A DNA stretch of 64,000 nucleotides from Liopterus haemorrhoidalis (taxonomy: Eukaryota; Arthropoda; Insecta; Coleoptera; Dytiscidae), in contig OZ020616.1 in NCBI GenBank assembly GCA_963971575.1, positions 51,257,201-51,321,200 on the forward strand, read 5' to 3'. A model generated the notes under the pieces. It was not told the DNA's origin. It searched no databases and saw nothing but the letters and a program-made list of their open reading frames with translations. A program made the translations under genes and the position numbers. Numbering within the stretch: the stretch's first letter is position 1; each line of letters opens with the position of its first letter. This document shows positions 9,958 to 20,195 of the stretch, one piece after another.

Positions 9958-11126
9958 GTCGGATTGCTGATAGGTGACTGTTCGTTGCTACAAGTATCTA
10001 TATACAATACTATATGCTTTCTCTGTTTTATATCATTATAATTATTTGTATACCCATAGTAACGTATAGTGACGCAAGTTGACAACTAACCTTCCAAATT
10101 ATTTTAATAAAAAACAAAGCATTAGAAAGAAACGGAATGATTCGTAGATATCTTTACTAATTTGAACACGAAAATAAATTTACAACAGTACTCAAACAAA
10201 ATTATTAATTTTAAGGAAATAATTATAAATACGGAAAAACTTATACTCATACGTAAATTTTGGATTATAATTTGTTGTTTAATTAAATTAAATTTTTATG
10301 TTTCCCCTAAGTACTAAGTAATAAAATATTAAGTAAAAATATATTTATTCATATAATATATTGCTACAAGTTGTATTTAAATGTTTATTTTTATTTTAAA
10401 AAAATTAGTCACTGTAATGCATGATATCGTCGTCATCTGAACTAAGCTGTCATTTCTTGTATTTATTATTATTGGATTAATATTATCAACAATCCTTTCC
10501 CTTTCCCAACATTAATTTATTAAATTTTTTAACAGATTTTGCCCAAGTTTCACAACTAATTTGATCACAGGCTACTTGCCACATTTTCAAAACTTCGTTA
10601 TCACTATATCCGTTTTGACCAATATATCTATCATAATAATTTTTGTTATACCCCAAATTAGTTCAATGGGGTTAAACTGGCAGTGATAAGGAGGTAATCT
10701 TAGTTCTTCATGACCATACGTATATACCAATGTATCAATAAAATAAACTGGTTCAGATTTTAATTTCCTTCGTTTTCTCGTGATTTTGTTAGTGAGAAGT
10801 TCAGATTTATTACATTTTATAATTCTACGAATTGTTGATTCCGAAATATTTAAGGCAGCTGCTACTCTTTGACGGACACAAGATAGAGAAATAAGTGGTC
10901 CATTGTTCTCTTTTTCGGATTTAAAATATTGCAGCAGATTTAAAATTAAAGTTTGTAAATTTAATAATTGGCCGCAAGATCTATTAATTAATATTATTAA
11001 CAGACACTGACAGCTAAGACAAATAACAAAAAACATTTTTAAAATCGCTGAAAAATGGTAACTAGATTATTATATAAATGCATTACTTGATACATACATG
11101 TAACAGTCACCTATCAGCAATCCGAC
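9958..11126 (-). mobile_element. Tc1/IS630-like element, internally deleted
   Basis: The inverted ends GTCGGATTGCTGATAGGTGA (9958 onward) and their perfect complement ending at 11126 match over about 25 bp and are flanked by TA. The 1169-bp body carries a transposase on the minus strand that has lost its middle. The family is the one whose transposase carries a PPYHC-NPIELIW motif, frequent in insects. Confidence 0.82.
10405..11036 (-). pseudogene. IS630-like transposase with the middle deleted
   Basis: A continuous 149-codon frame (11036 to 10587) fuses an N-terminal helix-turn-helix (RVAAALNISESTIRRIIK) to the catalytic C-terminal block LRLPPYHCQFNPIELIWG, where E is the third acidic residue. 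The first two catalytic Asp residues, about 120 residues in intact relatives, are gone without breaking the frame. After a frameshift near 10600 the protein continues to an acidic tail, SSDDDDIMHYSD, with stop at 10405-10407, as in full-length family members. It would bind DNA at best, not cut it. Confidence 0.75.
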
Positions 11127-11128
11127 TA

Positions 11129-11872
11129 TATGGGCCTCTTTATCGCGTAGACCTTGCATTAGCTTTGCACTCTTAGTAAGTTTTAGTTCTCAGTTGTGAT
11201 GGTATGTATATAGTGTCTTAAATTCGTCAGAACTTGTCTCTGTAAAACAGACTATTCTCTAAAGAGAAAAATCTAGCAGTCAGACTTTTTAGTTTAACTT
11301 GCCAACAGTTCTTATTTGTGACACACACAATGCACTTTATTTTATATCTTTTTTATCACTCCCGTCAAATCAACAATATATTTGTTTTTTACTGATTCTG
11401 TCCTTGTTTCGTGAGTGACTGTTATTTAGATAGTTCAGCAAGAGTTTTTTTCTTTCTTGCACAGAATCGTTCATATTTGTTAGCGTCAATCTATCACCCC
11501 CATTTCTAATATTTTAGCAAAACTAGAAGGAGACAGAAGCAGGAAACTGAAATCCCTATGATGAATGGGAAGATGAAGGGGAAATATGAGAGAAAAAGGT
11601 CAAGGAAGGACGAAGTGTAAAAAATTGAACTTCATTCTATTTAATACTGACAACTTTATCATTATTATTTTTGGGTTAAATTGTCATTACAAACTGTTGG
11701 ATAAAATATAACTGATAATTTAGAGAATTTAGAGAAAAATTGCATTGTAAGTTAGTTTGATACTTAACTCTGATACTGACAATTCGTCTTATTATGACAC
11801 TCTCTTGTTTCTTCCTTCTTGCCCATTTTCCTCATTCATCAACTAGTGTTTGGATAACTATTTTACAGCATT
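11129..11872. other. AT-rich sequence, nothing recognised
   Basis: No terminal repeat, tandem repeat or coding similarity seen. Confidence 0.45.
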
Positions 11873-11874
11873 TA

Positions 11875-13167
11875 TGAGGGTTATCTTTTATGTTTTTACA
11901 AACGACTACTAGATGGCAATATTGAAATGTGTCATTCTATAATCGTAAAATTTGACATTTGTTATTGTAAAATCAGCGGCAGCTTTTAAATTAATCGATT
12001 AGTTTATTAACAGTGAGCGTTAAAAAAAATAATTTTGTTAAAAAATGGATATTACTCGTGAAGGTTTTCGTTAGATGATTTTTTACGATTTTAGTAAAGG
12101 CTTAACTCAACAAAAATGCATAGATTCGCTTCGTTCAACTTTTGGTAATGAAGCACCATCAGAAAAGACTGTTTACAATTGGTTTGCAGAATTTCGTCGT
12201 GGTCGTGCGTCCATCAGTGATGAATCTCGTGAAGGATGACCAAAATCGGTTGTGATTCAAAAAAACATCGATGCTGTGGCAAAATGATTGAAGAAGATCA
12301 GCGTGTGAGTTGCCGTGAGATAGAGGCATCCTTTAGCTTATCGCAGACTGCAATACATTCGATTTTGCATGAACAATTAGCTGTAAAAAAGATCTGTTCT
12401 CGATGGATTCCGCATAATTTGACCAAAGCTCAAAAAAGATTCATGTTGATTGGTGTAAGGGAATGCTAAAAAAATTTAACCTAGGCACTGCAAAATCCGT
12501 ATACAACAACATATATGTATACACATGTATACAGGTGACGAAACTTGGATTTATTCAAATGAACCGGAAACTAAGCAACAGTCCACTGTTTGGGTCTTCC
12601 AAGATGAACCGAAATCTACAGAAGTGGTTCGTTCATTTCCAAGAAAATAATCGCTTGTTTCTTCGGTTGTAGTGGACATGTCGCAACCATTCTTTTAGAG
12701 GATCAGAGAACGGTTAATGCTGAATAGTATACAACAATTTGTTTGCCAGAAGTCATCGATAAAATCAGGAAAAACCAACCAAAAACGTATCATTCTTCAT
12801 CATGACAATGCAAGCTCCCAAACAGCATGTCAAACAATTGATTATTTGAAGGAGAAAAACGTCGAATTAATTTCTCAATGCCCGTATTCACCTGATTTAT
12901 CCCCTAACGACTTTTTTTTTTGGTCCCCAATGTCAAACAAAAAATGCGTGGACAGCGATTTTCATCACCTCAAGAAGTTGTTGAAGCCTTCGAAAACCAT
13001 GTTTTTGATATACCAACTTCAGAGTGAAAAAAATGCTGCAAGAATTGATTTGAATGCATGCAAAAGTGTATAAATCTTAAAGGCGAATATTTTGAAAAGC
13101 AATAAAACAGTTTGTTCCAAAAAAATGTCTTTCTAAGTTTTTGTAAAAACTTAAAAGGTAGCCCTTG
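11875..13167 (+). mobile_element. Near full-length mariner, copy 2
   Basis: Same family as 7201-8426: left end GAGGGTTATCTTTTATG, right end AAGGTAGCCCTTG, TA at 11873-11874 and 13168-13169. At 1293 bp it is longer than copy 1, partly through a small insertion near 12510. A hAT MITE begins four bases beyond its right end. Confidence 0.9.
12045..13105 (+). pseudogene. Mariner DD34D transposase, broken copy
   Basis: Starts MDITREGFR at 12045 with an in-frame stop (TAG) ten codons in, then FYDFSKGLTQQ, WFAEFRRGRASISDESRE, the second helix-turn-helix (EASFSLSQTAIHSILHEQ), SRWIPHNLTKAQK, a TGDETW-type motif after an inserted CATGTATAC-rich stretch near 12510, HHDNASSQTA (about 12798), and SPDLSPNDFFF (about 12890). 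All three catalytic Asp codons are still present, with 34 residues between the last two, but several frameshifts separate them. The stop is at 13103-13105. Confidence 0.85.
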
Positions 13168-13170
13168 TAC

Positions 13171-13531
13171 CAGTGGCGGATCTACATACGGGCTAATAGG
13201 GCTTAAGCCCTGGGCCCCGGATCCGTAAGGGGCTCCCAACCACTCGGGCAGATACCTATTATATTCTATTACTTTGGATTTGGGAGGTGAGGACCTTTTT
13301 TTTGCTCTTCACTTAGATTTGGGAAGTGAGGACCTTTTTTTGCTCTTCACTTACATTTGGGAGGTAAGGACCTTTTTTATTTATTTTTTTTGCTCTTCAC
13401 TTAGATTTGGGAGGTGAGGAACTTTTTTTTTTCTCTTCACTTATAAAAAATATTCATCATAAGTGAGGACATTTGTAGGGCCCCTTGGCATTTTTAAGCC
13501 CTGGACCCCCAAAAAGCTAGATCCGCCACTG
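13171..13531. mobile_element. hAT MITE (TIR CAGTGGCGGATCTA)
   Basis: Inverted ends CAGTGGCGGATCTA / TAGATCCGCCACTG (one difference) with the perfect 8-bp duplication CCTTGTAC at 13163-13170 and 13532-13539. Its target overlaps the last bases of the mariner to the left. Inside (13265-13445) is a minisatellite of about 45-bp units, GATTTGGGAGGTGAGGACC then a T-run and GCTCTTCACTT, also found in hAT elements with other ends. Confidence 0.92.
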
Positions 13532-13539
13532 CCTTGTAC

Positions 13540-14195
13540 ACTGTCAGCGAAGAGCGTAACAAATTTCTGAACAAATTTATAATATATTTAAAGAGGAACA
13601 CTTGTTTTATTCTTGTGATACGTTCTTAATAAAAGGTGGAATATAATTTCCGCTCTATATACACCAGTTGTCCATTAAAATGATATCCCATAAATAAAGT
13701 TCATAAAAGTGTCACGTGTCTATTGAGCGGATCTTAAGCCATCTTTTGACAATCTAAATAACCTACCTAACCTAATCCACTTGTCCTAACCCTTGCGGTG
13801 GTAGGTAGAGGCACGCTACTGCCTGTGAAGGTGGCCAGGTGTGTTCACATATGTCGGTTATACGGGCGAACATCTGTCTCGGCATGCGCCGATGCGCCGA
13901 TGTTACTCAAGGTGTACAATGCCTTAAGACGGTCAATGCAGGAGGTTATAACCACTAGACAGCAAGGTCACACGATTTCTCTCAGGGTTTCGTATGTTTT
14001 TGTGGGTTTTTGGCCTTTGTTTAGGGTTAATGTCTTCTAGGGTTTTAGCCTCATTCAAGGATAACGATTGGAATTTAAACAAGGTTTTTATTTGTTAATT
14101 TTGCAGATGTATCAAGTTGGAAAGTTAGTTAAGACTCTTCTAGAAGTTAATAGCTATAAATGTAGTGCGTACTTATCTTTAAAAATAATTAAATA
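13540..14195. other. Unassigned, partly GC-richer stretch
   Basis: 13790-13960 is richer in G+C than its surroundings and supports an 80-codon frame without a recognised domain. A short CCTAA-like run near 13760 is too small to be telomeric. Otherwise nothing. Confidence 0.4.
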
Positions 14196-14203
14196 CTCTA
14201 CAC

Positions 14204-14684
14204 CAGCGGTTTCCAAAGGGGGGGCGCGACCCCCTGGGGGGGTCGTACAAGATTCACCAGGGGGTCGCGGGTCGCAGGATTTTCCACATTAGCTGTTATT
14301 AAAACAAATAATCGCGCACGGTTAATAGTGGAAGACGAAATAAGAGTGGCTCTTTCTTCATATAAACCGCGATTTAACGAATTATGTGCGAAGAAACAAG
14401 CCCATACTTCACCTTAAAATTGATTTTTATTACATTTTTAATTTGTATTACATATTTAATATCAATATAATTTATTTTTATATGATTTTCGTGATTTATG
14501 TTGTGAAAATAAATATTTAGGAATTAGAGAAACTATTTACATTACATATTTTTGCTACTTTTGTGATTATTATTTCAATAAAGAAATTATTTACAAATTG
14601 TTTATAAATTTCATAAATAAAGGGGGGGCAGAGATGGGATTTTTTGTAAGGGGCTCGTTACTGAACAAAGTTTGGAAACTGCTG
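14204..14684 (+). mobile_element. hAT deletion derivative keeping the transposase tail, copy 2
   Basis: Ends CAGCGGTTTCC... and ...GGAAACTGCTG with the 8-bp duplication CTCTACAC at 14196-14203 and 14685-14692. Nearly the same length as 8619-9101 and its reverse complement along its length, so both came from one amplified derivative. Confidence 0.9.
14290..14418 (+). pseudogene. hAT transposase C-terminal tail
   Basis: The plus-strand frame AVIKTNNRARLIVEDEI...FNELCAKKQAHTSP ends at a TAA. It is the same tail as at 8888-9028, with the last residue changed from His to Pro. Only the end of the dimerisation domain is kept. Confidence 0.7.
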
Positions 14685-14776
14685 CTCTACACTTTTAGAA
14701 TGTACTTTAAATATAATTATATTTGAGGGTACAAAACAAAACCAGATTTATCACATTCATCAAAACATTGTGTATT

Positions 14777-15775
14777 AAAAAAAAAAAATTGATGTGAAGT
14801 GTGAATTTTCACACATTTCAGGATTTCGCAGGTATTTAGTAAGTGAATGATGATTATTTGGGATGCCAAAACAAATTTTACGTTAAAATACTTTTTTTTG
14901 TTAATTTTAATTCAAATGCTTAATACCATTATTTAAGTTTCTAAATATGTACACTATTTTTTTTTTATAGCAAGGTTCATTATTTTTTTGAAAATTGCGC
15001 CTATGGCTTCCATTGGTTGTTTAAGTCATAACCCCGCCCCTCTGATTTCGTGTATTCAATTTCAACAATTTCCACTGGTTTGCCCAAATATAACTAGAAT
15101 TTTGAAAAAATAATTTAAACAAAATAAAAATGCATAATAAAACAGAAAATATAAATCTGTCTTGAGAGCGGAGCGAACGTAAGTTTGCAAATTATAACGG
15201 GAGCATGCTAGCCATTACACTATCAAAGCACGCTGATTCACTGTCTTTGATAAATTATTAAATATTTTACGTGGTCAAGCAAAAAGCAAAAAATGCGTTA
15301 TTTTCTGAAAACATAATCTGATCAAAAAATCCTGTTGTACTATTCCGGTTCACACAAATATACATTACTTAGAATTTTTTCAAATTTTTATTTTAAACCA
15401 TCTGGGCTACAGGGTGTGGGACAAAAGTTTTTTTGCACAATTTTGGCAAAAATCGCTTCTAAATAATTTATTCTGCAAAAATAAAATTTTGATAGTTAAT
15501 CCACGTACTAAGGGCTTTCATTTGATACCCCCTCAAAATTAAAAAAAAAATTTTTTTTTTTCGATGAGCTGATATTTCTTTATATTTTTAGGGAGATATG
15601 TTTTTTAGATATTTTAGTATTTTTCCTATGTGCGGGTCAAAGAGTTGTATAAGCATGTCAAATTTCAACTCTCTAGGTTCAGCCGTTTGGCTACAATTTT
15701 TACCGAGCAGACAGACAGACGACAAAATGACAGTATAAGGGTTTTTTAGTCATACCTACAAAACCCTAAAAACGT
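14777..15775 (-). repeat. Family A repeat, copy with left end
   Basis: Begins at the terminal sequence ATTGATGTGAAGTGTGAATT. It then contains an antisense tRNA-like segment (15160-15238), the block CTGTTGTACTATTCCGGTTC, the block CTAGGTTCAGCCGTTTGGCT followed by ACAGACAGACAG, and ends CCTACAAAACCCTAAAAA. The far inverted end seen in the fullest copy is missing. No protein coding recognised. Confidence 0.7.
15160..15238 (-). ncRNA. tRNA-like Pol III promoter segment in family A
   Basis: On the minus strand a box A-like TAGTGTAATGGCTAGC and a box B-like GTTCGCTCC are spaced as in tRNA genes. The stems do not form a good cloverleaf, so it is a tRNA-derived relic and not a gene. Confidence 0.4.
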
Positions 15776-16008
15776 TTTTCGGTTTTTTCACTACAATAAT
15801 TTCTTTTTGATAAATCTACTGTTTATGGTAATACGATTAAGATTAATTCTCCAGCCCCTGAGACCCCCCCTCCCCCGAGGGCGCGCCTGATAGGTAAATA
15901 TGTATGAGAAGGTAATATTCAAAACGTGTTTTGTAAAACAACATTCAAAATTGAGTTGATATCCAGTGTCTTCTCTTCCTCTTTGTTAAATGTATGAAAT
16001 AAAATCAT
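15776..16008. other. Unassigned
   Basis: A C-run/G-run segment at 15855-15890 (CCCCCCTCCCCCGAGGGCGC) resembles the ends of hAT MITEs but has no partner. Confidence 0.35.
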
Positions 16009-16011
16009 TAA

Positions 16012-16270
16012 GGCCCGGTCTTTCCACCTTCAGATAAAGTTCCAGGTAACTATCTGATAGATAAGGTTATTTGTAACTTCATCTGCTGAATAAATGTCAA
16101 TACCAGTCAGTGAATTCAATACGTCAGTCTCATTATCCGTTAGATAACTATCTGATAGATACATTTGTATAGAAAGAAGGGATGACATTTACTCAACAGA
16201 TGAAGTTAAAAATAACCTTATCTGTCAGATAGTTACCTGGAACTTTATCTGAAGGTGGAAAAACCGGGCC
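16012..16270. mobile_element. 259-bp Harbinger-type MITE, copy 2
   Basis: Ends GGCCCGGTCTTTCCACC / GGTGGAAAAACCGGGCC, TAA at 16009-16011 and 16271-16273. Inverted relative to the copy at 3170-3428 and identical in length, with few substitutions. Confidence 0.85.
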
Positions 16271-16273
16271 TAA

Positions 16274-16900
16274 ATTAATCAAAAACATATTTTGAACCAT
16301 CTAAAACTTCAATATATCCATAACATAATCGCTCCATACGATAATGAATGACTTTCGTTGTTCTGTTTATTATAAACAGATGTTCTTATCATTATAGATG
16401 AACAAGTATGAAAACTAAAAACAAATTTTTGGGAAAAGTAAGTCTTATCTCGCCCTCTATATTCCTTTCTAGATTATATAAGTAGATTATATTTTTAATA
16501 CAATGAATAAAATCTTATCTTATTTCAAAAATGAACTAGAATGCATATATTTGAAAGAACGTTTATGATAAAATATATGTTCAAATATAATGAATAGCAT
16601 TCTCAGTAGGAGTGACCCCGGACATAAATTTGTACGTTTCCAGCAATCCATTCTATTAAGAAGTGTTGTAATGTTGCCAGCAATTTACAGCGTAATTCAG
16701 AAAAACTACGCGTAGAGATGTTCAAATAAATATTCTTCCCAATGTACTTAATCTTTAATAAAAATATAATAAAATTTTTACGGGGTTAAATTGAAAAGTT
16801 GGGGAAAAAGAGTATATGTCAAGATACATTTTTCAAAATAATAAAATATAAACCTAGAGCCCACTTTGCATCGTACATCCACTTTACATCCACTTTACAT
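16274..16900. other. AT-rich sequence, nothing recognised
   Basis: No coding or repeat structure seen before family A sequence resumes near 16903. Confidence 0.45.
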
Positions 16901-16902
16901 TC

Positions 16903-17656
16903 AAACATAGAATTAAATTATTATTTCAACACTTCCCACTGGTTATTAAATTTAAGCTTTTAAAAATTAAATGCAACATTTGCCAAAATATAACTAGAAT
17001 TTTGACAAAATAATTTAAACAAAATAAAAATGCAAAAAAAAAAACAGAAAAAATAAAAATTGACGGGAATCGAACAGTAGTTTGCAAGTTACGAAGCCAG
17101 AACGTTATCACTGGACTACGGACGTTCACTCGTTTACTGTGTTAAATAGCGGATTAAATATTTTACATATTTTAGTTAAAAACACAAAAAATGCGTTATT
17201 TTCCGAAAACATAATCTGATCAAAAATTCCTGTTGTACTACTCCGGTTCACACCAATATACATTACTTAGAATTTTTTCAGATTTTTAGTTTAAACCATC
17301 TGGTCTACAGGGTGTGGGTCAATTTTTTTTTTTGCACAATTTTGGGAAAAATGGCATCAAAATAATTTATTTTGCAGAAATAAAATTTTGATCGTTAATC
17401 CACGTACCAAGGGCTTTCATTTGATACCCTACACAGAATTGTAAAAAGCATATATTTGTTTATATTTTAGGAGGATATGTTTTTTAGATGTTTTAGTATT
17501 TTTCCTATGTGCGAGTCAAAGTGTTGTATAAGCATACCAAATTTTAACTCTCTAGGTTTAGCCGTTTGGCTACAATTTTTACTGAACAGACAGACAGACA
17601 GACGACAAAATAACGGTATAAGGATTTTTTGGTCATACCTACAAAACCCTAAAAAT
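16903..17656 (-). repeat. Family A repeat, truncated copy
   Basis: Enters the family at the AACATTTGCCAAAATATAAC block. It carries an antisense tRNA-like segment (17061-17128) followed on that strand by T-runs, then the conserved CTATGTGCGAGTCAAAG and CCGTTTGGCTACAATTTTTA blocks and an ACAGACAGACAG tract. Lacks both family ends. Confidence 0.7.
17061..17128 (-). ncRNA. tRNA-like segment in family A
   Basis: Minus strand: box A-like TAGTCCAGTGATAACG and a good box B GTTCGATTCCC, then within a few bases a run of five T and later longer T-runs that would stop Pol III. The anticodon arm is not convincing. Best described as a tRNA-derived promoter. Confidence 0.45.
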
Positions 17657-18783
17657 GCATAAAACAATGCTATATGCATATTTGTTGTACAAAATTAGAA
17701 TATTTAAAACAAGATTAAAAATTAGGAAAGATTTACTTCATAATTAACAGCTGTTTATATCCGTATAAGTGATCTAAAAGCTGAATAAATGTGTAACCCC
17801 TGTGTAACACTTTTAAATGTACTAAGGCTTCAAAGTACACGAAGAAGTCCTACAAAAAATTTTAACAATATTATTTCATCTGGTTCAGTGTTACATGGTT
17901 TGAAACTACTTCCAAGAATGGAATATAATTCGTAAAATACATATTCAACTTCCTTATTACTTAAAATAACCACTGTAATCGTCTGCCACATTAAGATAAG
18001 AATATAGAACAAGAAGACAAGAAAAAATTCAGTGATATATCTGGTATACAGCTCAAAATATAAGAAAATTTATACTTTAGGTTAATCCGGTACTGTTTGG
18101 TACCCTTATATTTGAAGGTAAATATTTTTTCCTGGTTTACCGTGACTCAAATCCATTTAGGATTAAAAAATAGGTTTTCGAACGACATATTTAATTTCCG
18201 AAGACAATACATCGTCGTTTCATATGCAGGAAACCATTTTATGACAAAGTGGTCTGTTATGTACTTCAAGGTATAATTATAGTAAGGACTGAGGTTTTTA
18301 ACCCTTCGCCCGTATATTTGTAAGTCCTTTGACCTCCGGTTTAAATTACTCCTTTATCAGGACAGATTGACAATAGCAGAATGTGTAATAGAATTGTAGG
18401 TAATTGCTAGAAAATAGGGCAATAGACAAACAGGGAATTAGGCACAAAATCTTATACATTATTAAACTACAATTTCCTTTAAGATTGAAGTATTTGCATA
18501 TATTTAATACTTTTATATTATAAGAATAATAATTCTTTAATTTTTCTATATTATTTCTATATTATTCTCTATTTCTAAATTACAATCTATATGTCAACTC
18601 TTGCTCTCAACTGATTGTTTGTAGCAAAAACATGTGTAATTTTATTCAATCGGCGTTTGTAAGTGGCTCATTGTGCACTCGCCTGTAGGCGGACACGGGC
18701 ATTTCGATGAAATTTGCACATATTGAATTTTTACATGGATTTACAAATGATCCTCCTCGTGGCGGTGTTGGAAACTAGAGGGT
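17657..18783. other. AT-rich sequence, nothing recognised
   Basis: No terminal repeats or coding similarity seen. 18660-18780 is slightly GC-richer without a recognisable element. Confidence 0.45.
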
Positions 18784-18920
18784 TAATCTTTATATATGAA
18801 AATCAATTTCTATTTGTTTGTTTGTTTGTCCTTTATGCAAAGCCAAACGGATGGACCGATTTTCAAATTTAGTACAGGGGGTAAAATAATCCAAGCAAGG
18901 TTTTAGTAAGGGTTCCAACT
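18784..18920. repeat. Dispersed-repeat motif with TTTG tract
   Basis: TATATATGAAAATCAATTTC, a short TTTG microsatellite and GGACCGATTTTCAAATTT form a pattern that recurs as a dispersed repeat in many insect genomes. Class unknown; only one copy is visible here. Confidence 0.3.
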
Positions 18921-19141
18921 TCGTTCTTGTCCTCCCAGGGGGCGTTATGGGGGGAAAACCTTAATTTTTCACTCTCCGTGCAGTTTAAATTGATTACGTA
19001 GGCTAAACCTTAAGAGATATATTGATATAATGTAGACAAAAACTGTAGATCTTAACTAGATCTAAAAAAAATCCGCGAGAGCATATACCTATCATGCACC
19101 GATATCGTGTATTGGGCAATTTTCTGTTTTTAAACGTAATA

Positions 19142-20055
19142 TCAGGTGATTGCAAAAGTTCGTGCCCGTGTAATAATGACTGTATCCGTGATTTGGTGAA
19201 TAGTAATCCACGAATTTCGACTGAAGAGATTGTTGAGAAGTTAAATGTTGACAAAACGACAGCATTTCGCCATTTAAAAAAACTTGGTTATACTTCGAAA
19301 CTCGATATATGGGTTCCGCACACTTTGACAGAACGGAACAAACTGAAACGTGTTTCCACTGCCGTTTCTCTCCTTGCCCGTCAACAAAATGAACCTTTCT
19401 TGGATCGAGTAATAACTGGAGATGAAAAATGGATTATGTATCACAACATAAAAAAAAAAGAAGCTGGAACGAGCCGAGTCTTTGGCAAAGGCTGAATTGC
19501 ATCCAATGAAAGTGATGTTATGTGTCTGGTGGGATTGCAGAGGAATACTTTATTTCGAGCTTCTTCCACGTGGCAAAACAATAACTGCGGAGAAGCACTG
19601 TGAGCAACTCACCCAACTCAATGTGGAACTCCAAGCAAAATGTCCAAGTTTGATTAATCGAAAAGGCATCATCTTTCACCACGACAACGCTAGACCACAT
19701 GTCGCTCAACAGACACTGCAAAAACTTAGGGAGTTAAAATGAGAAATCCTCCACCACCCGCCGTATTCCCCTGACCTTGCCCCTTCAGATTTTCATCTGT
19801 TTCGTTCTCTTCAAAATAATTTGAATGGCAAAAAAATTGTTTCTGTGGAAGAAGTCAAAAACTACCTTACTACTTTCTTTGAAGATAAACCACCCAGTTT
19901 CTACAAAGAAGGAATTCAAAATCTTGTAAAACGTTGGGAGAGAGTTATAGAAAATGATGGGGAGTACATTATTGATTAATAAATAATGTTTTTCCACGAA
20001 AATGTTGTTATTTAATTTTATTTCAAATCGGGCACCATTTTTTGTAATCACCTGA
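19142..20055 (+). mobile_element. Mariner deletion derivative, copy 1 (914 bp)
   Basis: Inverted ends TCAGGTGATTGCAAAAGTTC / TTTTTTGTAATCACCTGA with TA at 19140-19141 and 20056-20057. The left end runs directly into the middle of the transposase, so roughly the first 60-70 codons and the 5' leader are missing. The copy at 46295-47210 has the same junction. Confidence 0.9.
19190..19979 (+). pseudogene. Mariner DD34D transposase lacking the N-terminus
   Basis: Recognisable in order: the end of the DNA-binding domain (RDLVNSNPRISTEEIVEKLN, HLKKLGY), WVPHTLTERNK, the first catalytic motif VITGDEKW (about 19417), a frameshift at an A-run near 19455, VMLCVWWDCRG, the second motif FHHDNARPHVAQQ (about 19683), a TGG-to-TGA stop at 19740-19742, the third motif PPYSPDLAPSDFHLF, and the C-terminus ending at 19979. 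There are 34 residues between the last two Asp. The style of the motifs is closest to the mellifera/cecropia-type mariners. Three lesions make it inactive. Confidence 0.85.
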
Positions 20056-20195
20056 TAGTTTTTGTATTAAAAAGTTTGTGGGTGCATAACATTGGAGTTT
20101 GATGTATCAAATTTTTTAGAATAATAAATTAGACCATTTTATGTAGAATCATAATATTTCTAACACTATACATCAAAAATCAATAATATTATATA

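Noticed and set aside
13755..13775. CCTAA-like run resembling insect telomere repeat
   Set aside because: Only two or three imperfect units; no array.
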